A stretch of DNA of 64,000 nucleotides from Candidatus Babelota bacterium. Its GTDB lineage: Bacteria > Babelota > Babeliae > Babelales > JAHIUU01. Below, in pieces: positions 50,876-60,252 of the stretch; positions within the stretch are counted from its first letter, which is position 1; each line of letters opens with the position of its first letter. A program made the position numbers and the translations under genes. Location: the NCBI GenBank assembly GCA_018817025.1, contig JAHIUU010000007.1, positions 1-64,000 on the forward strand. Reading direction: 5' to 3'. The notes beneath the pieces were generated by a model. The model was not told where the DNA came from and searched no databases. It saw only the letters and a list, made by a program, of their open reading frames with translations.

Positions 50876-51862
50876 ATGCTAAAATTTGCGTTAATTATGA
50901 TGAACAGAAGTCTTTTGATGAATTTTAATTCCCTAAAAGCCCCTCAGGGGCTGCCTGTTTTTACAAGCCCCGGCCTAGGCGCCTCTTTCCCCAGGCGCCG
51001 TTGCGCGGGGCACACGGGTGTATTATTTTTGTTTTTATTTTTTTTACAAATCACAACGTCTGTTTACTCGATTGATATATCGATTTGTAAAGACGTTTTA
51101 AACAAACAGGTGTTCTATCTGAACGTTTGCTTTGGGGAATCCCCCTCTGCCGTGATCACGAAAGAATCGATAAAGATTTCGGTTGATACACCAGATATTA
51201 TCATTCAGGAATGGTTTGTTGAAGATGGTTTGGGTGGGGCTGGGGAGGCCATTGAGGAGTATGTTGTTCCTCTTAAACTGCGTAAAAAAGTGTATAAAAA
51301 TTCTTTTCGAATAAAGATTGTGACGCGAGACGCGACTACTGAAAAAAAAACTGAAAAGAACTTTTCTTTTTGTTTTTCCTGTTTTGTTGTGGAGAGCGGT
51401 GAGAGTATTCGTTCTTTGTATAAAAAGGTTTCCTTTCAAAAAGCGAAGAAGAGAAGCTTCTCCGGATCACCAAAAGACAAAGGTTCTCGAAATTTATTTT
51501 TTGGCGCAAGAAAATTTTGTCACGATCGTCCCATTTGGCTAGTGAACGCTAAATATTTATTTTTTTTACTGATGGGTTTGATTTTTATTGGGTTTCTTAT
51601 TGTTGATGTCTTATCGTTTTTTGATGTGGCTTGTTTCCTGGGATTGGGGATATGGGCTTATTTTTCTCGATTTATAGTTTCCCATTTTCTTGTATTGTTT
51701 ATTTGTGCAATTTGGCTATTGGTGCTTGCTATTTGGTATCTTGTGATAGATCACTTAGCAAGCACCAGATTTTTGAAGATTACAAGGATAGTCCTTGGTT
51801 TGGCGTGTGCCAGTGGCGTGTTACCGTTGCTGGTTCAGGCGTACTTGTCGTTTTGCTTATGA
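50876..51862 (+). CDS. Membrane protein of unknown function with an internal palindromic insert
   Basis: 328 aa by the longest frame, but the start is uncertain. After a low-quality first 45 residues containing the palindrome comes a clear signal segment (VLFLFLFFLQITTSVYS). Then a roughly 150-residue exported domain with KESIKISVDTPDIIIQEW and ATTEKKTEKNFSF, and four to five C-terminal membrane helices. The exported part resembles a beta-sandwich followed by membrane anchor, as in BatD-like proteins, but I do not claim that. The 3' end meets hpf. Confidence 0.6.
   Translation: MLKFALIMMNRSLLMNFNSLKAPQGLPVFTSPGLGASFPRRRCAGHTGVLFLFLFFLQITTSVYSIDISICKDVLNKQVFYLNVCFGESPSAVITKESIKISVDTPDIIIQEWFVEDGLGGAGEAIEEYVVPLKLRKKVYKNSFRIKIVTRDATTEKKTEKNFSFCFSCFVVESGESIRSLYKKVSFQKAKKRSFSGSPKDKGSRNLFFGARKFCHDRPIWLVNAKYLFFLLMGLIFIGFLIVDVLSFFDVACFLGLGIWAYFSRFIVSHFLVLFICAIWLLVLAIWYLVIDHLASTRFLKITRIVLGLACASGVLPLLVQAYLSFCL
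50938..51011. repeat. GC-rich nested palindrome inside a reading frame
   Basis: AGCCCC-TCA-GGGGCT (50938-50952) followed by GCCTGTTTTT, then GCCCC (50967) pairing with GGGGC (51007) around AGGCGCC/AGGCGCC arms. It stands out sharply in AT-rich flanks. The first hairpin plus T-run could also work as a terminator. The reading frame stays open through it. Confidence 0.6.
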
Positions 51863-52228
51863 GAGCGTGTATTTGTCTTCGTTATTGGTAAAGTTTTTCT
51901 TTTCTGTGTCCGCTTTACGTTGTTTGTCTTTATTGATGTTCTTGTGTTTTGTGACAAGCTTGACCATTTTATCGATCGTATTGTCGATTGTAACGTACAT
52001 GTCCGGACTTTCGTCGTGAGCGTTAAGGTCTAAGATTGATGTTTTGAGGTGAAGCTCTACTTTGTGATGTGGGTGTGGCTTCTTTGCGGTGAGGCGCATG
52101 GTGACATGGAATGGGGGTTGGGCGTCATTTTTTTTGAGAAGTTCGTGGAGCCGATCGAGCTTTTGGCGGGTATGTTGTTCTATTGGATCAGAGTGAGGCA
52201 TGTTATGAAAGCTTAGTTTGATATCCAT
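51857..52228 (-). CDS. hpf: Ribosome hibernation-promoting factor, short form (HPF/RaiA)
   Basis: 123 aa. MDIKLSFHNMPHSDPIEQHTRQKLDRL and VTMRLTAKKPHPHHKVELHLK are the beta-alpha-beta core that sits in the mRNA/tRNA channel; SPDMYVTIDNTIDKMVKLV is the second helix. There is no long-HPF dimerisation domain. CAGGAGAAAATC lies before the ATG. Position after the LptB-like gene mirrors lptB-rpoN-hpf clusters of Gram-negatives. Confidence 0.88.
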   Translation of the reverse strand: MDIKLSFHNMPHSDPIEQHTRQKLDRLHELLKKNDAQPPFHVTMRLTAKKPHPHHKVELHLKTSILDLNAHDESPDMYVTIDNTIDKMVKLVTKHKNINKDKQRKADTEKKNFTNNEDKYTLS

Positions 52229-52242
52229 GATTTTCTCCTGAT

Positions 52243-52998
52243 TTAGTTCAAAAATCGCTGTGAAATTTCAGTATAAAACTGATTTCCAAAATATGCATCT
52301 TTTGTCTTTGTGTCGTCAAGAATTTCTTTTATTCCTCCCGATGTTACGATTTTTCCACCAATAACAACATAGATGAGATCGGCAATCGAAAGGAGTTGGT
52401 CAACGTTGTGATCGGACACAATAACCGCAGTATTTTGCTGCTTGGCCATGTTAGAAAATATTTCTTTTAGCTCATAGATTGATTTGGGGTCAACACCGGC
52501 GAATGGCTCATCAAACATAGCGATCTTGGGTTTCATCAAAATAGTTCTGATTACCTCAAGTTTTCGCTTTTGTCCACCAGAGAGGCTTTGTGCCTTCTGC
52601 TCAAAGGCGCAGGTAAGCCCTGTTTTTTGAAACCATTGTTTAACAGTTGATTCAAATTCGCTTTGCTTTTTTTCTTTCCAGTAGGGGTGATAGGTGTAGA
52701 TAAGCGTAAGGTTTTCGATCACGCTCAATTGCTGGAATAGCGATGTTTGTTGGGGAAGATAGACCAGTCCGTTAGCAACTCGTTTGCAGGTTGACCACAT
52801 GTTAATTGAATTTTGGTTCAGCATTATTGTGTTTTGATGGTTTGGCAATAGGCCGATAATAGTTCTAAGAAGCGTTGTTTTGCCAGCGCCGTTTGGGCCT
52901 AGGAAAGCGGTGACTTTACCTGGTTGTATCGAGAGAGAAACTGATTTAAGAATATGATGACCCTGGATAACCTGGTTAAGTTTTGTTACGAGTAGCAC
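52243..52998 (-). CDS. lptB: ABC transporter ATP-binding protein, LptB-like
   Basis: 251 aa from a GTG at 52998, eight bases after the der stop and preceded by AGGG. Walker A LGPNGAGKTTLL, Q-loop LPQQTSLF, signature LSGGQKRKLEV, Walker B KIAMFDEPFAGVDP, H-loop VSDHNV. The DEPFAGVDP and DHNVDQ sequences are typical of LptB, the ATPase driving LPS export. Neighbouring hpf supports this. The upstream 36 residues of the long frame overlap der and are not real. Confidence 0.82.
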   Translation of the reverse strand: MLLVTKLNQVIQGHHILKSVSLSIQPGKVTAFLGPNGAGKTTLLRTIIGLLPNHQNTIMLNQNSINMWSTCKRVANGLVYLPQQTSLFQQLSVIENLTLIYTYHPYWKEKKQSEFESTVKQWFQKTGLTCAFEQKAQSLSGGQKRKLEVIRTILMKPKIAMFDEPFAGVDPKSIYELKEIFSNMAKQQNTAVIVSDHNVDQLLSIADLIYVVIGGKIVTSGGIKEILDDTKTKDAYFGNQFYTEISQRFLN

Positions 52999-53006
52999 GA
53001 GGGACC

Positions 53007-54329
53007 CTATACCTTTTGACGGATCAACTGTACGGGGCACCCGACAAGATCGTAATGGCGGCGGAGTTGGTTTTCGACAAAGCCTAATTGAGTTGGCCCG
53101 AACCATTCTGGATAGTTGACGTATAAGACGAACGTTGGTGTGCCGTCCTGTGTTTTTATCGGTTTGACGTGCAAGACTTTAAGAAGTTGTGTTTTGTGAT
53201 ACATAGGCTTTCGAATAAACGCTTCTTTGATTATCTCGTTTATTTTCGTTTCATCAAATGTTTGGAGTCGGCGTTCGCGAGCCTTTTTGATTTGCTTAAA
53301 GATGTGCCCAATATTTTTTTCTGTTTTGCATGACACCCATAGGATTGGTATTTTTTTAAGAAAAAATTCGTAGCGAAGCATGTCATACTTAAGCCTGTCT
53401 TTTTGCTCTTGTTCTAGAATGTCTGTTTTGTTGAGCAGCAGAATAATTGATTTTCCGTTTTCGTGGGCGTAAAACAGAAGTTTGAGTTCTTGATCAGAAA
53501 GGTGTCCATCGGTACTATCGATCATCATTAAAATAATCGTTGCGTTTCGTAGTGTGTTGAGCGAGTTCTTGACCATGATTTGTTCGAGTAAATCCTCAAC
53601 GTTTTTTTTGCGTCGTACGCCAGGTGTATCGGTAATTTGTATGAGATCTCTATGAAAGGTAAGTGTTTCTGATATCGACTCTCGAGTTGTTCCTGCAACG
53701 TCAGAAACAATTACTCGTTGTTCGTTGAGTAGCAGGTTAAGCAGCGACGATTTACCAACATTCGGTTTTCCTAGAATCGCTACAGAGTAGACCGGTTCTT
53801 CAGCTGGAACTTCTGTTACGGTTTCGACGTTTTCTGCGATTGCATCAAGCAGCTCGCGCATGCCTGTGCCATGCAACGCTGACACATGAAAAACCTGTTT
53901 GAAGCCGAGAGATTGAAATTCATATGCATGCTCTTCAAACACACGGGTATTATCTGCTTTATTGATTAGTAAAAAAACAGGCTTTTTTGATTGGTGTAAC
54001 ATTTTTGCGAGCTGACGGTCTTGTTCGATGAGACCGTTTTTTCCGTCGCATACAAACAAAATGAGATCGGCTTTGTCAATTATCTCAAGAACGCTTTGTT
54101 TCACCTCTTCTAAGATGGCATCAGCCGTTTTCGTCAGAGGGAGCCCCCCGGTATCGATAAGATCAAAGTTTTTGTCATTCCACGATATGATGTTATGAAT
54201 ATAGTCACGCGTTACTTCTTCCCGTTCAAAAACGATGCTTGCTTTGGTACGGGTGAGCCTGTTGAAAAGGGTTGATTTTCCAACGTTTGTTCTTCCGATA
54301 ATTGCGACTTTAGGAAAGTTTTTTTTCAT
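53007..54329 (-). CDS. der: Ribosome-assembly GTPase Der (EngA)
   Basis: 440 aa with two tandem G domains and a C-terminal KH-like domain. G1 GRTNVGKST and GKPNVGKSS, G3 DTGG and DTPG, G4 NKAD and NKTD. It helps build the 50S subunit. The ATG at 54329 overlaps the dnaX stop (ATGA) and has CGGAG upstream. Confidence 0.95.
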   Translation of the reverse strand: MKKNFPKVAIIGRTNVGKSTLFNRLTRTKASIVFEREEVTRDYIHNIISWNDKNFDLIDTGGLPLTKTADAILEEVKQSVLEIIDKADLILFVCDGKNGLIEQDRQLAKMLHQSKKPVFLLINKADNTRVFEEHAYEFQSLGFKQVFHVSALHGTGMRELLDAIAENVETVTEVPAEEPVYSVAILGKPNVGKSSLLNLLLNEQRVIVSDVAGTTRESISETLTFHRDLIQITDTPGVRRKKNVEDLLEQIMVKNSLNTLRNATIILMMIDSTDGHLSDQELKLLFYAHENGKSIILLLNKTDILEQEQKDRLKYDMLRYEFFLKKIPILWVSCKTEKNIGHIFKQIKKARERRLQTFDETKINEIIKEAFIRKPMYHKTQLLKVLHVKPIKTQDGTPTFVLYVNYPEWFGPTQLGFVENQLRRHYDLVGCPVQLIRQKV

Positions 54330-55957
54330 GGTTTCTCCGAAGTTTTTTCCAGCCTGCCGGAGAACGCCTTGGTGAGCAAGGTCGCCTGGGGCCATTTTTT
54401 TGTATCAGTTATATCGACAGTTGTAAGAGAGGGATGAGCAGATTGTTTGCTATTGAGTACGGGTGCTCTGGGTGTTGTGACAGCTTTTTCCTCAAGAATT
54501 GTGAATGAAGTAAAGTCAGGAAAATGTTTTGTTAGGATTGATTTCCAGATTGTTTCGCTATCATCAATTTTTTCTTTGAGAAAAGGGCTGCTTGTTGAAA
54601 GTTTGATTTTGATCTCAGAGTTTTTTGCGCTGATGAAAACCGCCTGTTTAAAGATTGATAGAAGAACAGGGTCATTTGTTGCCTCCTGCAATTCATTAAC
54701 GAATGCGGTCCACGGACGCTTTTCGGAGTTGTCTTGTGGTGTCTGCGTCTGTGTGTGTGATTGGGCTGTGCTTTGTTGTGTTTGGTGGCTGGTTTGTTTT
54801 GGCTGAAGGAATGGTACCTGGTTTTGGCGAGACGAGTCAATTAGTTCTCGCAAATTGCTTATGTTAACCTGGCGACACATTGATAGGAGAACTGTCTCAA
54901 GGAAAAGATGTTTCTGTGGCGTCTGTAAGAAGAGCCCTTCTTGAGACCATATAATTTGCAAAAGCGCGTGAAGTTTATTAATAGAGCACTTTTCAGCAAG
55001 CTTTTTAAGCGACTCGTTGTCTTGATTGGTTGATGGTTTAACACCATATTTTATCCAGACAAGTTGACGAAGTAGGCCAACGGTCATGGACCAAAGACTT
55101 TGGGCAGAAAGCGTTTCGAATTGGATTTCCTGGAGTTGTTTAAGTAGCTCTTTAGGACTTTGATCAAGAATCGTATCGAAAATGGCGCAAAGTTTAGTGT
55201 CACTAATTTTTCCAAGAGATTTGAGAACGAGTTCCGTGGAAATTTTTTCTCCGGCAAATCGGACCTGCTCAAGTGTGTTAATAGCATCACGAACAGATCC
55301 ATCATTTTCGTTGATTAATAGCCTGAGGGCGTCGTCATCAGCATCGATTTGCTCTGATTGACAAATCTTTTTTAGGTGCACGAAGAGCGGGTTGTTATGA
55401 ACTGGATTAAAGATTACCTGGAAGCATCTTGATCGAACGGTATCAGGGATTTTCTGGATTTCGGTTGTTGCTAGTATGAATATGGTTGAGGCTGGCGGTT
55501 CTTCAAGAATTTTTAGAAATGCATTAAACGCTGCTCTGCTAAGCATATGTGCTTCATCGATGAGATATATTTTCTTTGATCCAGACAGCGGCATGTAGGT
55601 GCATGATTCAATAATTTGTCGAATGTTGTCAACGCCTGTATGAGATGCCGCGTCCATCTCGATGAAATCGGGATGATTTGATTCGATCATTGATTGACAT
55701 GATTCGCAGGTTAGGCATGGTACCGAGTTGTCTTGGGCGTTTGCTTGAAAATCTGAAAGATTATGGCAGTTGATTGCTGCGCCGAACACTCGAGCGGTTG
55801 ATGTTTTACCGCATCCGCGTTGACCAGAGAACAAATAGACGGGAAAGAGCTTTTTTACGAAGAGGCTGTTCTTGAGCATGCTGACAGACAGTTCTTGACC
55901 AATGATCTCGCTGAAATTTTTCGGACGAAGTTTTCTAGCTAAGTTAAGGTTGCTCAT
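54326..55957 (-). CDS. dnaX: DNA polymerase III subunit gamma/tau
   Basis: 543 aa clamp-loader ATPase. LARKLRPKNFSEIIGQ, Walker A SGQRGCGKTS, the zinc module (CLTCESCQ after CHNL), LIDEAHMLSRAAFNAFLKILEEPP and TVRSRCF are all present. C-terminal region is shorter than full tau. The ATG at 55957 has AGGGATCCT before it. The SRP RNA gene lies just upstream. Confidence 0.94.
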   Translation of the reverse strand: MSNLNLARKLRPKNFSEIIGQELSVSMLKNSLFVKKLFPVYLFSGQRGCGKTSTARVFGAAINCHNLSDFQANAQDNSVPCLTCESCQSMIESNHPDFIEMDAASHTGVDNIRQIIESCTYMPLSGSKKIYLIDEAHMLSRAAFNAFLKILEEPPASTIFILATTEIQKIPDTVRSRCFQVIFNPVHNNPLFVHLKKICQSEQIDADDDALRLLINENDGSVRDAINTLEQVRFAGEKISTELVLKSLGKISDTKLCAIFDTILDQSPKELLKQLQEIQFETLSAQSLWSMTVGLLRQLVWIKYGVKPSTNQDNESLKKLAEKCSINKLHALLQIIWSQEGLFLQTPQKHLFLETVLLSMCRQVNISNLRELIDSSRQNQVPFLQPKQTSHQTQQSTAQSHTQTQTPQDNSEKRPWTAFVNELQEATNDPVLLSIFKQAVFISAKNSEIKIKLSTSSPFLKEKIDDSETIWKSILTKHFPDFTSFTILEEKAVTTPRAPVLNSKQSAHPSLTTVDITDTKKWPQATLLTKAFSGRLEKTSEKP

Positions 55958-55975
55958 AGGATCCCTGAAAAATAC

Positions 55976-56056
55976 GGGAAGAGTACAGTCGAGCATCCCT
56001 TGGGCTGCTTCCTTCCGGACCTGACCCGATGAGAGACGTACAAACTTACTCTTCCC
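55976..56056 (-). ncRNA. ffs: 4.5S signal recognition particle RNA (small bacterial type)
   Basis: 81-base hairpin on the minus strand: GGGAAGAGTA pairs with TACTCTTCCC, and the apex carries GGTCAGGTCCGGAAGGAAGC followed by AGCC, the universally conserved SRP domain IV with GGAA tetraloop. It binds Ffh. The gene is only 19 bases upstream of dnaX, a recurrent bacterial arrangement. Confidence 0.95.
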
Positions 56057-56140
56057 AAATTTATATTCAAAATCTATTTAATTTGCCCAAGCTCAGGAAC
56101 ACGGGTAGGCTGCTATCAAATCCATCTGACTCTAACTTCT

Positions 56141-56232
56141 TGGTGGAGAGAGAGGGATTCGAACCCTCGATACCCCTTTCGAGATATACACGCTTTCCAA
56201 GCGTGCGCTTTCGACCGCTCAGCCATCTCTCC
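56141..56232 (-). tRNA. tRNA-Ser(GGA)
   Basis: Class II tRNA on the minus strand. Acceptor GGAGAGA/TCTCTCC, anticodon loop CTTGGAAA with GGA, a variable arm CTCGAAAGGGGTATCGAG, T arm GGTTCGAATCC and encoded CCA. It reads UCC/UCU. Confidence 0.95.
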
Positions 56233-56238
56233 TAGAAA

Positions 56239-57147
56239 CTATTTTTTAGTAGCAACCTTTTTCGTTTTAGCACTTTTCTTTTTTGCAACAGCTTTTGTTG
56301 CTACTTTCTTTTTAACTACTTTTTTTCTCTCTGGGGCGTGCTCTTTTTTCTTTTCAACTGTTTTTTTTACTTCTTCTTTCTCGACTGTTTTCTTTTGGAC
56401 TTTCTTCTCAACTACTTTCTTCTCACGAGCTTTCTTTTCAGCCTCTTCTTTTTGCTCGGCTTTTTTCGCCTCGGCAATCTCTTTTCCTTCGCCGGCGCAA
56501 GCAGCGAGAAACTCGACCACAAATTTAATTGATCGAGGGGAGTCGTCATTGCCTGGGACGACATAGCTGACATATGATGGGTCTGTGTTAGTATCAACAA
56601 GTGCGATTACCGGAATACCCATACCGAAGGCTTCTTTAACTGCCGAGTGCTCTTTCATCGCATCGACGACGACGATTGCTGCTGGTGGGAATGCAAGATC
56701 GATGATTCCACCTATGTTTTTTTCTAGGCGGTTGACCTGCTTTTGCAGCATGACGAGTTCTTTTTTTGTGTAATAGTTGGTCGATTTTTTTAAGACATCT
56801 TGCAGATGGAGTAGACGAGTGATTGCTTTTTTTACCTGTCCGTAGTTGCTGAGAGTTCCGCCAATCCAGCGATTGATAACGTAAGGCATGTTGAGGTCTG
56901 TGCTGACCTGCTCGATTATTTTTTGTGCCGGTTTTTTTGTTCCGATCCAGAGAATCTGTTTGTTTTCGCTAGCAAACTCTTTGAGCTTTTTGCCGGCAAG
57001 CTCAAGAAGAATCGCCGTTTTTGACACATCGATTAAGTGAATTCGGTTTTTTGCTCCCCAGACATAGGAACGCATCTTTGGGTTGCCGAATGACGTTTTG
57101 TGTCCGAAGTGGACCCCTGCTTTGAGCAAATCTTTGAAATCAACCAT
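56239..57147 (-). CDS. rpsB: Ribosomal protein S2 with long lysine-rich C-terminal tail
   Basis: 302 aa. MVDFKDLLKAGVHFGHKTSF, NPKMRSYVWGAKNRIHLIDVS, WIGGTLSNYGQV, VNRLEKNIGGI and PVIALVDTNTDPS identify S2. The last 75 or so residues are Lys/Glu/Val repeats (KKVVEKKVQKKTV-like, then KSAKTKKVATKK), absent from typical S2. Start at 57147 with AAAGGT upstream. Confidence 0.95.
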   Translation of the reverse strand: MVDFKDLLKAGVHFGHKTSFGNPKMRSYVWGAKNRIHLIDVSKTAILLELAGKKLKEFASENKQILWIGTKKPAQKIIEQVSTDLNMPYVINRWIGGTLSNYGQVKKAITRLLHLQDVLKKSTNYYTKKELVMLQKQVNRLEKNIGGIIDLAFPPAAIVVVDAMKEHSAVKEAFGMGIPVIALVDTNTDPSYVSYVVPGNDDSPRSIKFVVEFLAACAGEGKEIAEAKKAEQKEEAEKKAREKKVVEKKVQKKTVEKEEVKKTVEKKKEHAPERKKVVKKKVATKAVAKKKSAKTKKVATKK

Positions 57148-57269
57148 TATTTGACCTTTCTGGGTTATTGGCTGTTGTCCCCTAGGTGCTTTTCTCGAGA
57201 AAAGCTTAACCACCCGTGAATAAGGGACAAGTTCAACAAAGCATTATTATATTCTAGATGTGAAAAAAC

Positions 57270-58619
57270 TCAAGGTGTTTCACCCTCTCCTATGATTGTC
57301 TTGCTGGTAATCGTCTTTTCATATGACTTGCCTACGAAATAGGCCGTAAGGGCCCATGCGGAGGTGATTGCGAGTGAAAGTACTGCGTTAGCGGAGAAGA
57401 AAAACGATGGAGATGTTTGGTAGAAGAGCATGTTGATTGTTGAGCCAGAGGACTTCGAGATTGTGCGGCCAAACGAGTCGATCCAGGCTTTTGATTTGAA
57501 CTGGATTTCTCTGATGGTTGGGATGAAGAGCATTTCTCGGGCAGGAGAGTTAACGCTGAAGTGGATTGCGGGGAAAAGCGTCATAGCTGCAAGCATGGTG
57601 AGCAAATTTGGCGAAAGCAAGAGTACGGTTGAGAGTAGTAGAATGCTGGTTGGCATGATCATGAGCGTGTATTGGAGTGGTATTTTGCGAAGAAGTGTCG
57701 AAGTTGCGAAAATTGTGAGAGCGAGCCCTATAACCTGAGATATGGTTGCACATAAAAAAAGAACAGAGCTCATCGAAGTAACGGTGGTTGTGGTTTTTGC
57801 CAGCATAACGGTTGCTTGATATTCCACAACGGCGAAAAGTACCTCGTAAAAATAAAAGAGAAGAAATGTTCCGAAGACATAGGGCTTGGTGACAATGAAC
57901 ATCATACCTTCGAGCATTCCCAGTACGGTTTTTTTCTTTGTTGTTACCGTTTGTTTTTGCTCTGCCTGATATCCCAGGAGGTTTTCTTTAGGAACAGATT
58001 TGATTATTTTTGCGATAAAAAGTAACGAGATAAGCGTTGCGCATGATGCGGTGATAATCAGGCCCGGAACGATTGTATGGTTGCCTGTTGACGTTGCGTT
58101 GTGGAGGAGCAGAAAGCTTAGGCCGGTTGTCACAATGCTTCCGATTTTGATGCTACTGTAGATGAAAGCATAGCCGTTTTTTGCAAAGTGAGGGGTGCTT
58201 ACTGAATTTATGAACGACCAAAAAGTTCCGATAACGAAGGTTGGATAAAAATCCATAAAGACTGAATATGTCCATCCAAGAAGCCGATAGGGGCTGGCCT
58301 GAGTGTTGGCGAGTCCCATTGATGGATACATTAGGAAGGTGGCTAGTGTTAGACCGATAAAGAAGTAGATGGTGAAAGAGATGTACAGAATGGTATGTCG
58401 TTTAAAAAAGTCGACCAGCTTCGAATACCACGCAATGGTCGGTATTGCAACGACGAGCATGAGGATCTTGCTGAGTGGATAGTATTCTTCTCCAACAAGC
58501 TGGAAGAATAAAGAGATCTTAAGTGGTCGTAAGATTCCATATGATGCGGCAATAAAACAGGCTGATGTTGCAAGCAAGAGCGCCTTTTTTCGGTCATGGG
58601 GAGATAATGCCTGTAGCAT
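57270..58619 (-). CDS. ATP/ADP translocase (NTT family), copy 1
   Basis: 449-aa membrane protein with about twelve helices of the TLC/NTT family. GILRPLKISLFF, LLGWTYSVFMDFYPTF, FWSFINSVSTPHFAKNGYAF and LFIPTIREIQFKSKAWIDSFG match this family, which lets intracellular bacteria import host ATP. It starts two bases after the stop of copy 2, so the two are co-transcribed. Which nucleotide it moves cannot be told from sequence alone. Confidence 0.9.
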   Translation of the reverse strand: MLQALSPHDRKKALLLATSACFIAASYGILRPLKISLFFQLVGEEYYPLSKILMLVVAIPTIAWYSKLVDFFKRHTILYISFTIYFFIGLTLATFLMYPSMGLANTQASPYRLLGWTYSVFMDFYPTFVIGTFWSFINSVSTPHFAKNGYAFIYSSIKIGSIVTTGLSFLLLHNATSTGNHTIVPGLIITASCATLISLLFIAKIIKSVPKENLLGYQAEQKQTVTTKKKTVLGMLEGMMFIVTKPYVFGTFLLFYFYEVLFAVVEYQATVMLAKTTTTVTSMSSVLFLCATISQVIGLALTIFATSTLLRKIPLQYTLMIMPTSILLLSTVLLLSPNLLTMLAAMTLFPAIHFSVNSPAREMLFIPTIREIQFKSKAWIDSFGRTISKSSGSTINMLFYQTSPSFFFSANAVLSLAITSAWALTAYFVGKSYEKTITSKTIIGEGETP

Positions 58620-58621
58620 TC

Positions 58622-60034
58622 TTACGATTCAGATTCGTCTGCTCCGATTACTTCGTTGTTATCAACCGTTCGTTGGAATTTTTTACCCATGAAATAGGTG
58701 ATGCCTATCCATCCAGTAGAAAGAGCAATTGTGAACAGGGTGCTGCTCTGAATAACGCCGAGGAGGATTGATTTATTGAGCAGGGAGCCGGTAGCTTTTG
58801 CTATCCTAGATCCGAAGGCATCAGTCCAGGCCTTGGCCTTAAACTTGATCGATTTAGTGGTTGGTATGAATAGGGCCTCTCGTGTTGGGTGATTGAGGCC
58901 GTAGTTAAGGGCTCGTAGCACAATGAGTGAGGCAAAAATTACAGTAGGCGTTGGAAACAGCAATGCAATTGTAAGAATAATAAGGCTCAGAATTGGGCAG
59001 ACAAAGAGGGACAGTCGTATCCCTAAAAAACGTAGGAGTGGTGTTGTTCCAAACAGTGCGATAACCAGACCCACAGAATGCATGCAAAAGGTATAGATCG
59101 AGTAAAAGTTCGCGAGACCTGTTGCCGTTAGATGCTTGCTATCGGCGACGATGGCTACGAGGTAATCGAAGATGACTATTATTACTTCGTAAGAGAGGAT
59201 AAGCGAGAATATTCCAAATACATATGGGTTTTTTACAATTAAGATTATTCCATCGAGACTCTCTTTGAGCGATTGCATAACGGTTTTCGACCCTTTAGTT
59301 TCGTCTTTTTGTTTTTCAAACTGATAGGCTGCTTCATATCCATGCATGAGATAGCCCGGGACCAACCTCATCAAAAGGTATATCGCGGCAGCGGCGCCGA
59401 ATAGCAGGAGGCTTCCCACTAAGACGAATCTTGGAATAACAACTGTTTGATAGTTTGCAAGGTCGAAACTATAGGTTGCGAAAAAGAGTGTGCCGGCACC
59501 CATGATGCCACCAATTTTTGAGCCGCAAACGAACAGACTGTAGTGGTTTTTTGCATCCTTTGGGTTGTTGACGGAGTTGGCAAAGGACCAGAAGACGGCA
59601 GACATAAACGCTCCAAAGCTTTCCAGAAACAGATAGAAAGACCAGCCAAAGATACGAGATGGGCTTTGAAGAGTATTTGCCAGGCCATATACCGGATGAG
59701 AGAGGTAGTAGTACATTATAATGCCTACTAGGCCATGTGCGATAGTGAACCAGTAGAAAAGGTGGTGTCTGCGGAGCCAGTCAACCAGTTTTGAGTAAAG
59801 AATGATAAGAAGAATAAGAGGGAGCATGAGGAGAAGCTTTGCGTCAGGAATGTGTTTGACGCCGACTATCGAGATAAATACCGCACTTTTGAGAGGGCGC
59901 CAGATAGCCTGGCAGGCGGTAAGCATGAAAAACGCTAGTGTTAGAAAGAAGACTTTGAGGCGAAACTCTTTTTTGATGCCCCAGGTGGCGTCCAGTTTTG
60001 TTCCAATCTTGGAAAATAGTGGAAAGAGTTTCAA
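58622..60034 (-). CDS. ATP/ADP translocase (NTT family), copy 2
   Basis: 470 aa from a TTG at 60034 with AAAGGAGAC directly upstream; the longer frame lacks such a site. Same family landmarks as copy 1: WRPLKSAVF, IFGWSFYLFLESFGAF, FWSFANSVNNPKDAKNHY, LFIPTTKSIKFKAKAWTDAFG. First gene of a tandem pair. Diverged paralogues commonly take different nucleotides or run uptake versus exchange. Confidence 0.9.
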   Translation of the reverse strand: MKLFPLFSKIGTKLDATWGIKKEFRLKVFFLTLAFFMLTACQAIWRPLKSAVFISIVGVKHIPDAKLLLMLPLILLIILYSKLVDWLRRHHLFYWFTIAHGLVGIIMYYYLSHPVYGLANTLQSPSRIFGWSFYLFLESFGAFMSAVFWSFANSVNNPKDAKNHYSLFVCGSKIGGIMGAGTLFFATYSFDLANYQTVVIPRFVLVGSLLLFGAAAAIYLLMRLVPGYLMHGYEAAYQFEKQKDETKGSKTVMQSLKESLDGIILIVKNPYVFGIFSLILSYEVIIVIFDYLVAIVADSKHLTATGLANFYSIYTFCMHSVGLVIALFGTTPLLRFLGIRLSLFVCPILSLIILTIALLFPTPTVIFASLIVLRALNYGLNHPTREALFIPTTKSIKFKAKAWTDAFGSRIAKATGSLLNKSILLGVIQSSTLFTIALSTGWIGITYFMGKKFQRTVDNNEVIGADESES

Positions 60035-60252
60035 GTTGTCTCCTTTAGTATAATGAAATGTTTGAAAAACAGTGTCTTCTTCACAAAACAAAGGCAGAAA
60101 ATCTCTAAAAATGGTAAATATATTCTATATTTGGGTCCGGAAAAGTCAATTGTTGTAGTGAAAAAGTTTGTATTGCGACCAAATTTGCATAATGCTGCAT
60201 TCTAGGATAAAATTTAGGCATGAAATCAGTAGTTTGGGAAGGGTTTACCGAT

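Noticed and set aside
54447-54806. 119-aa plus-strand frame with many Cys and Val
   Set aside because: Antisense to the low-complexity Thr/Gln linker of dnaX.
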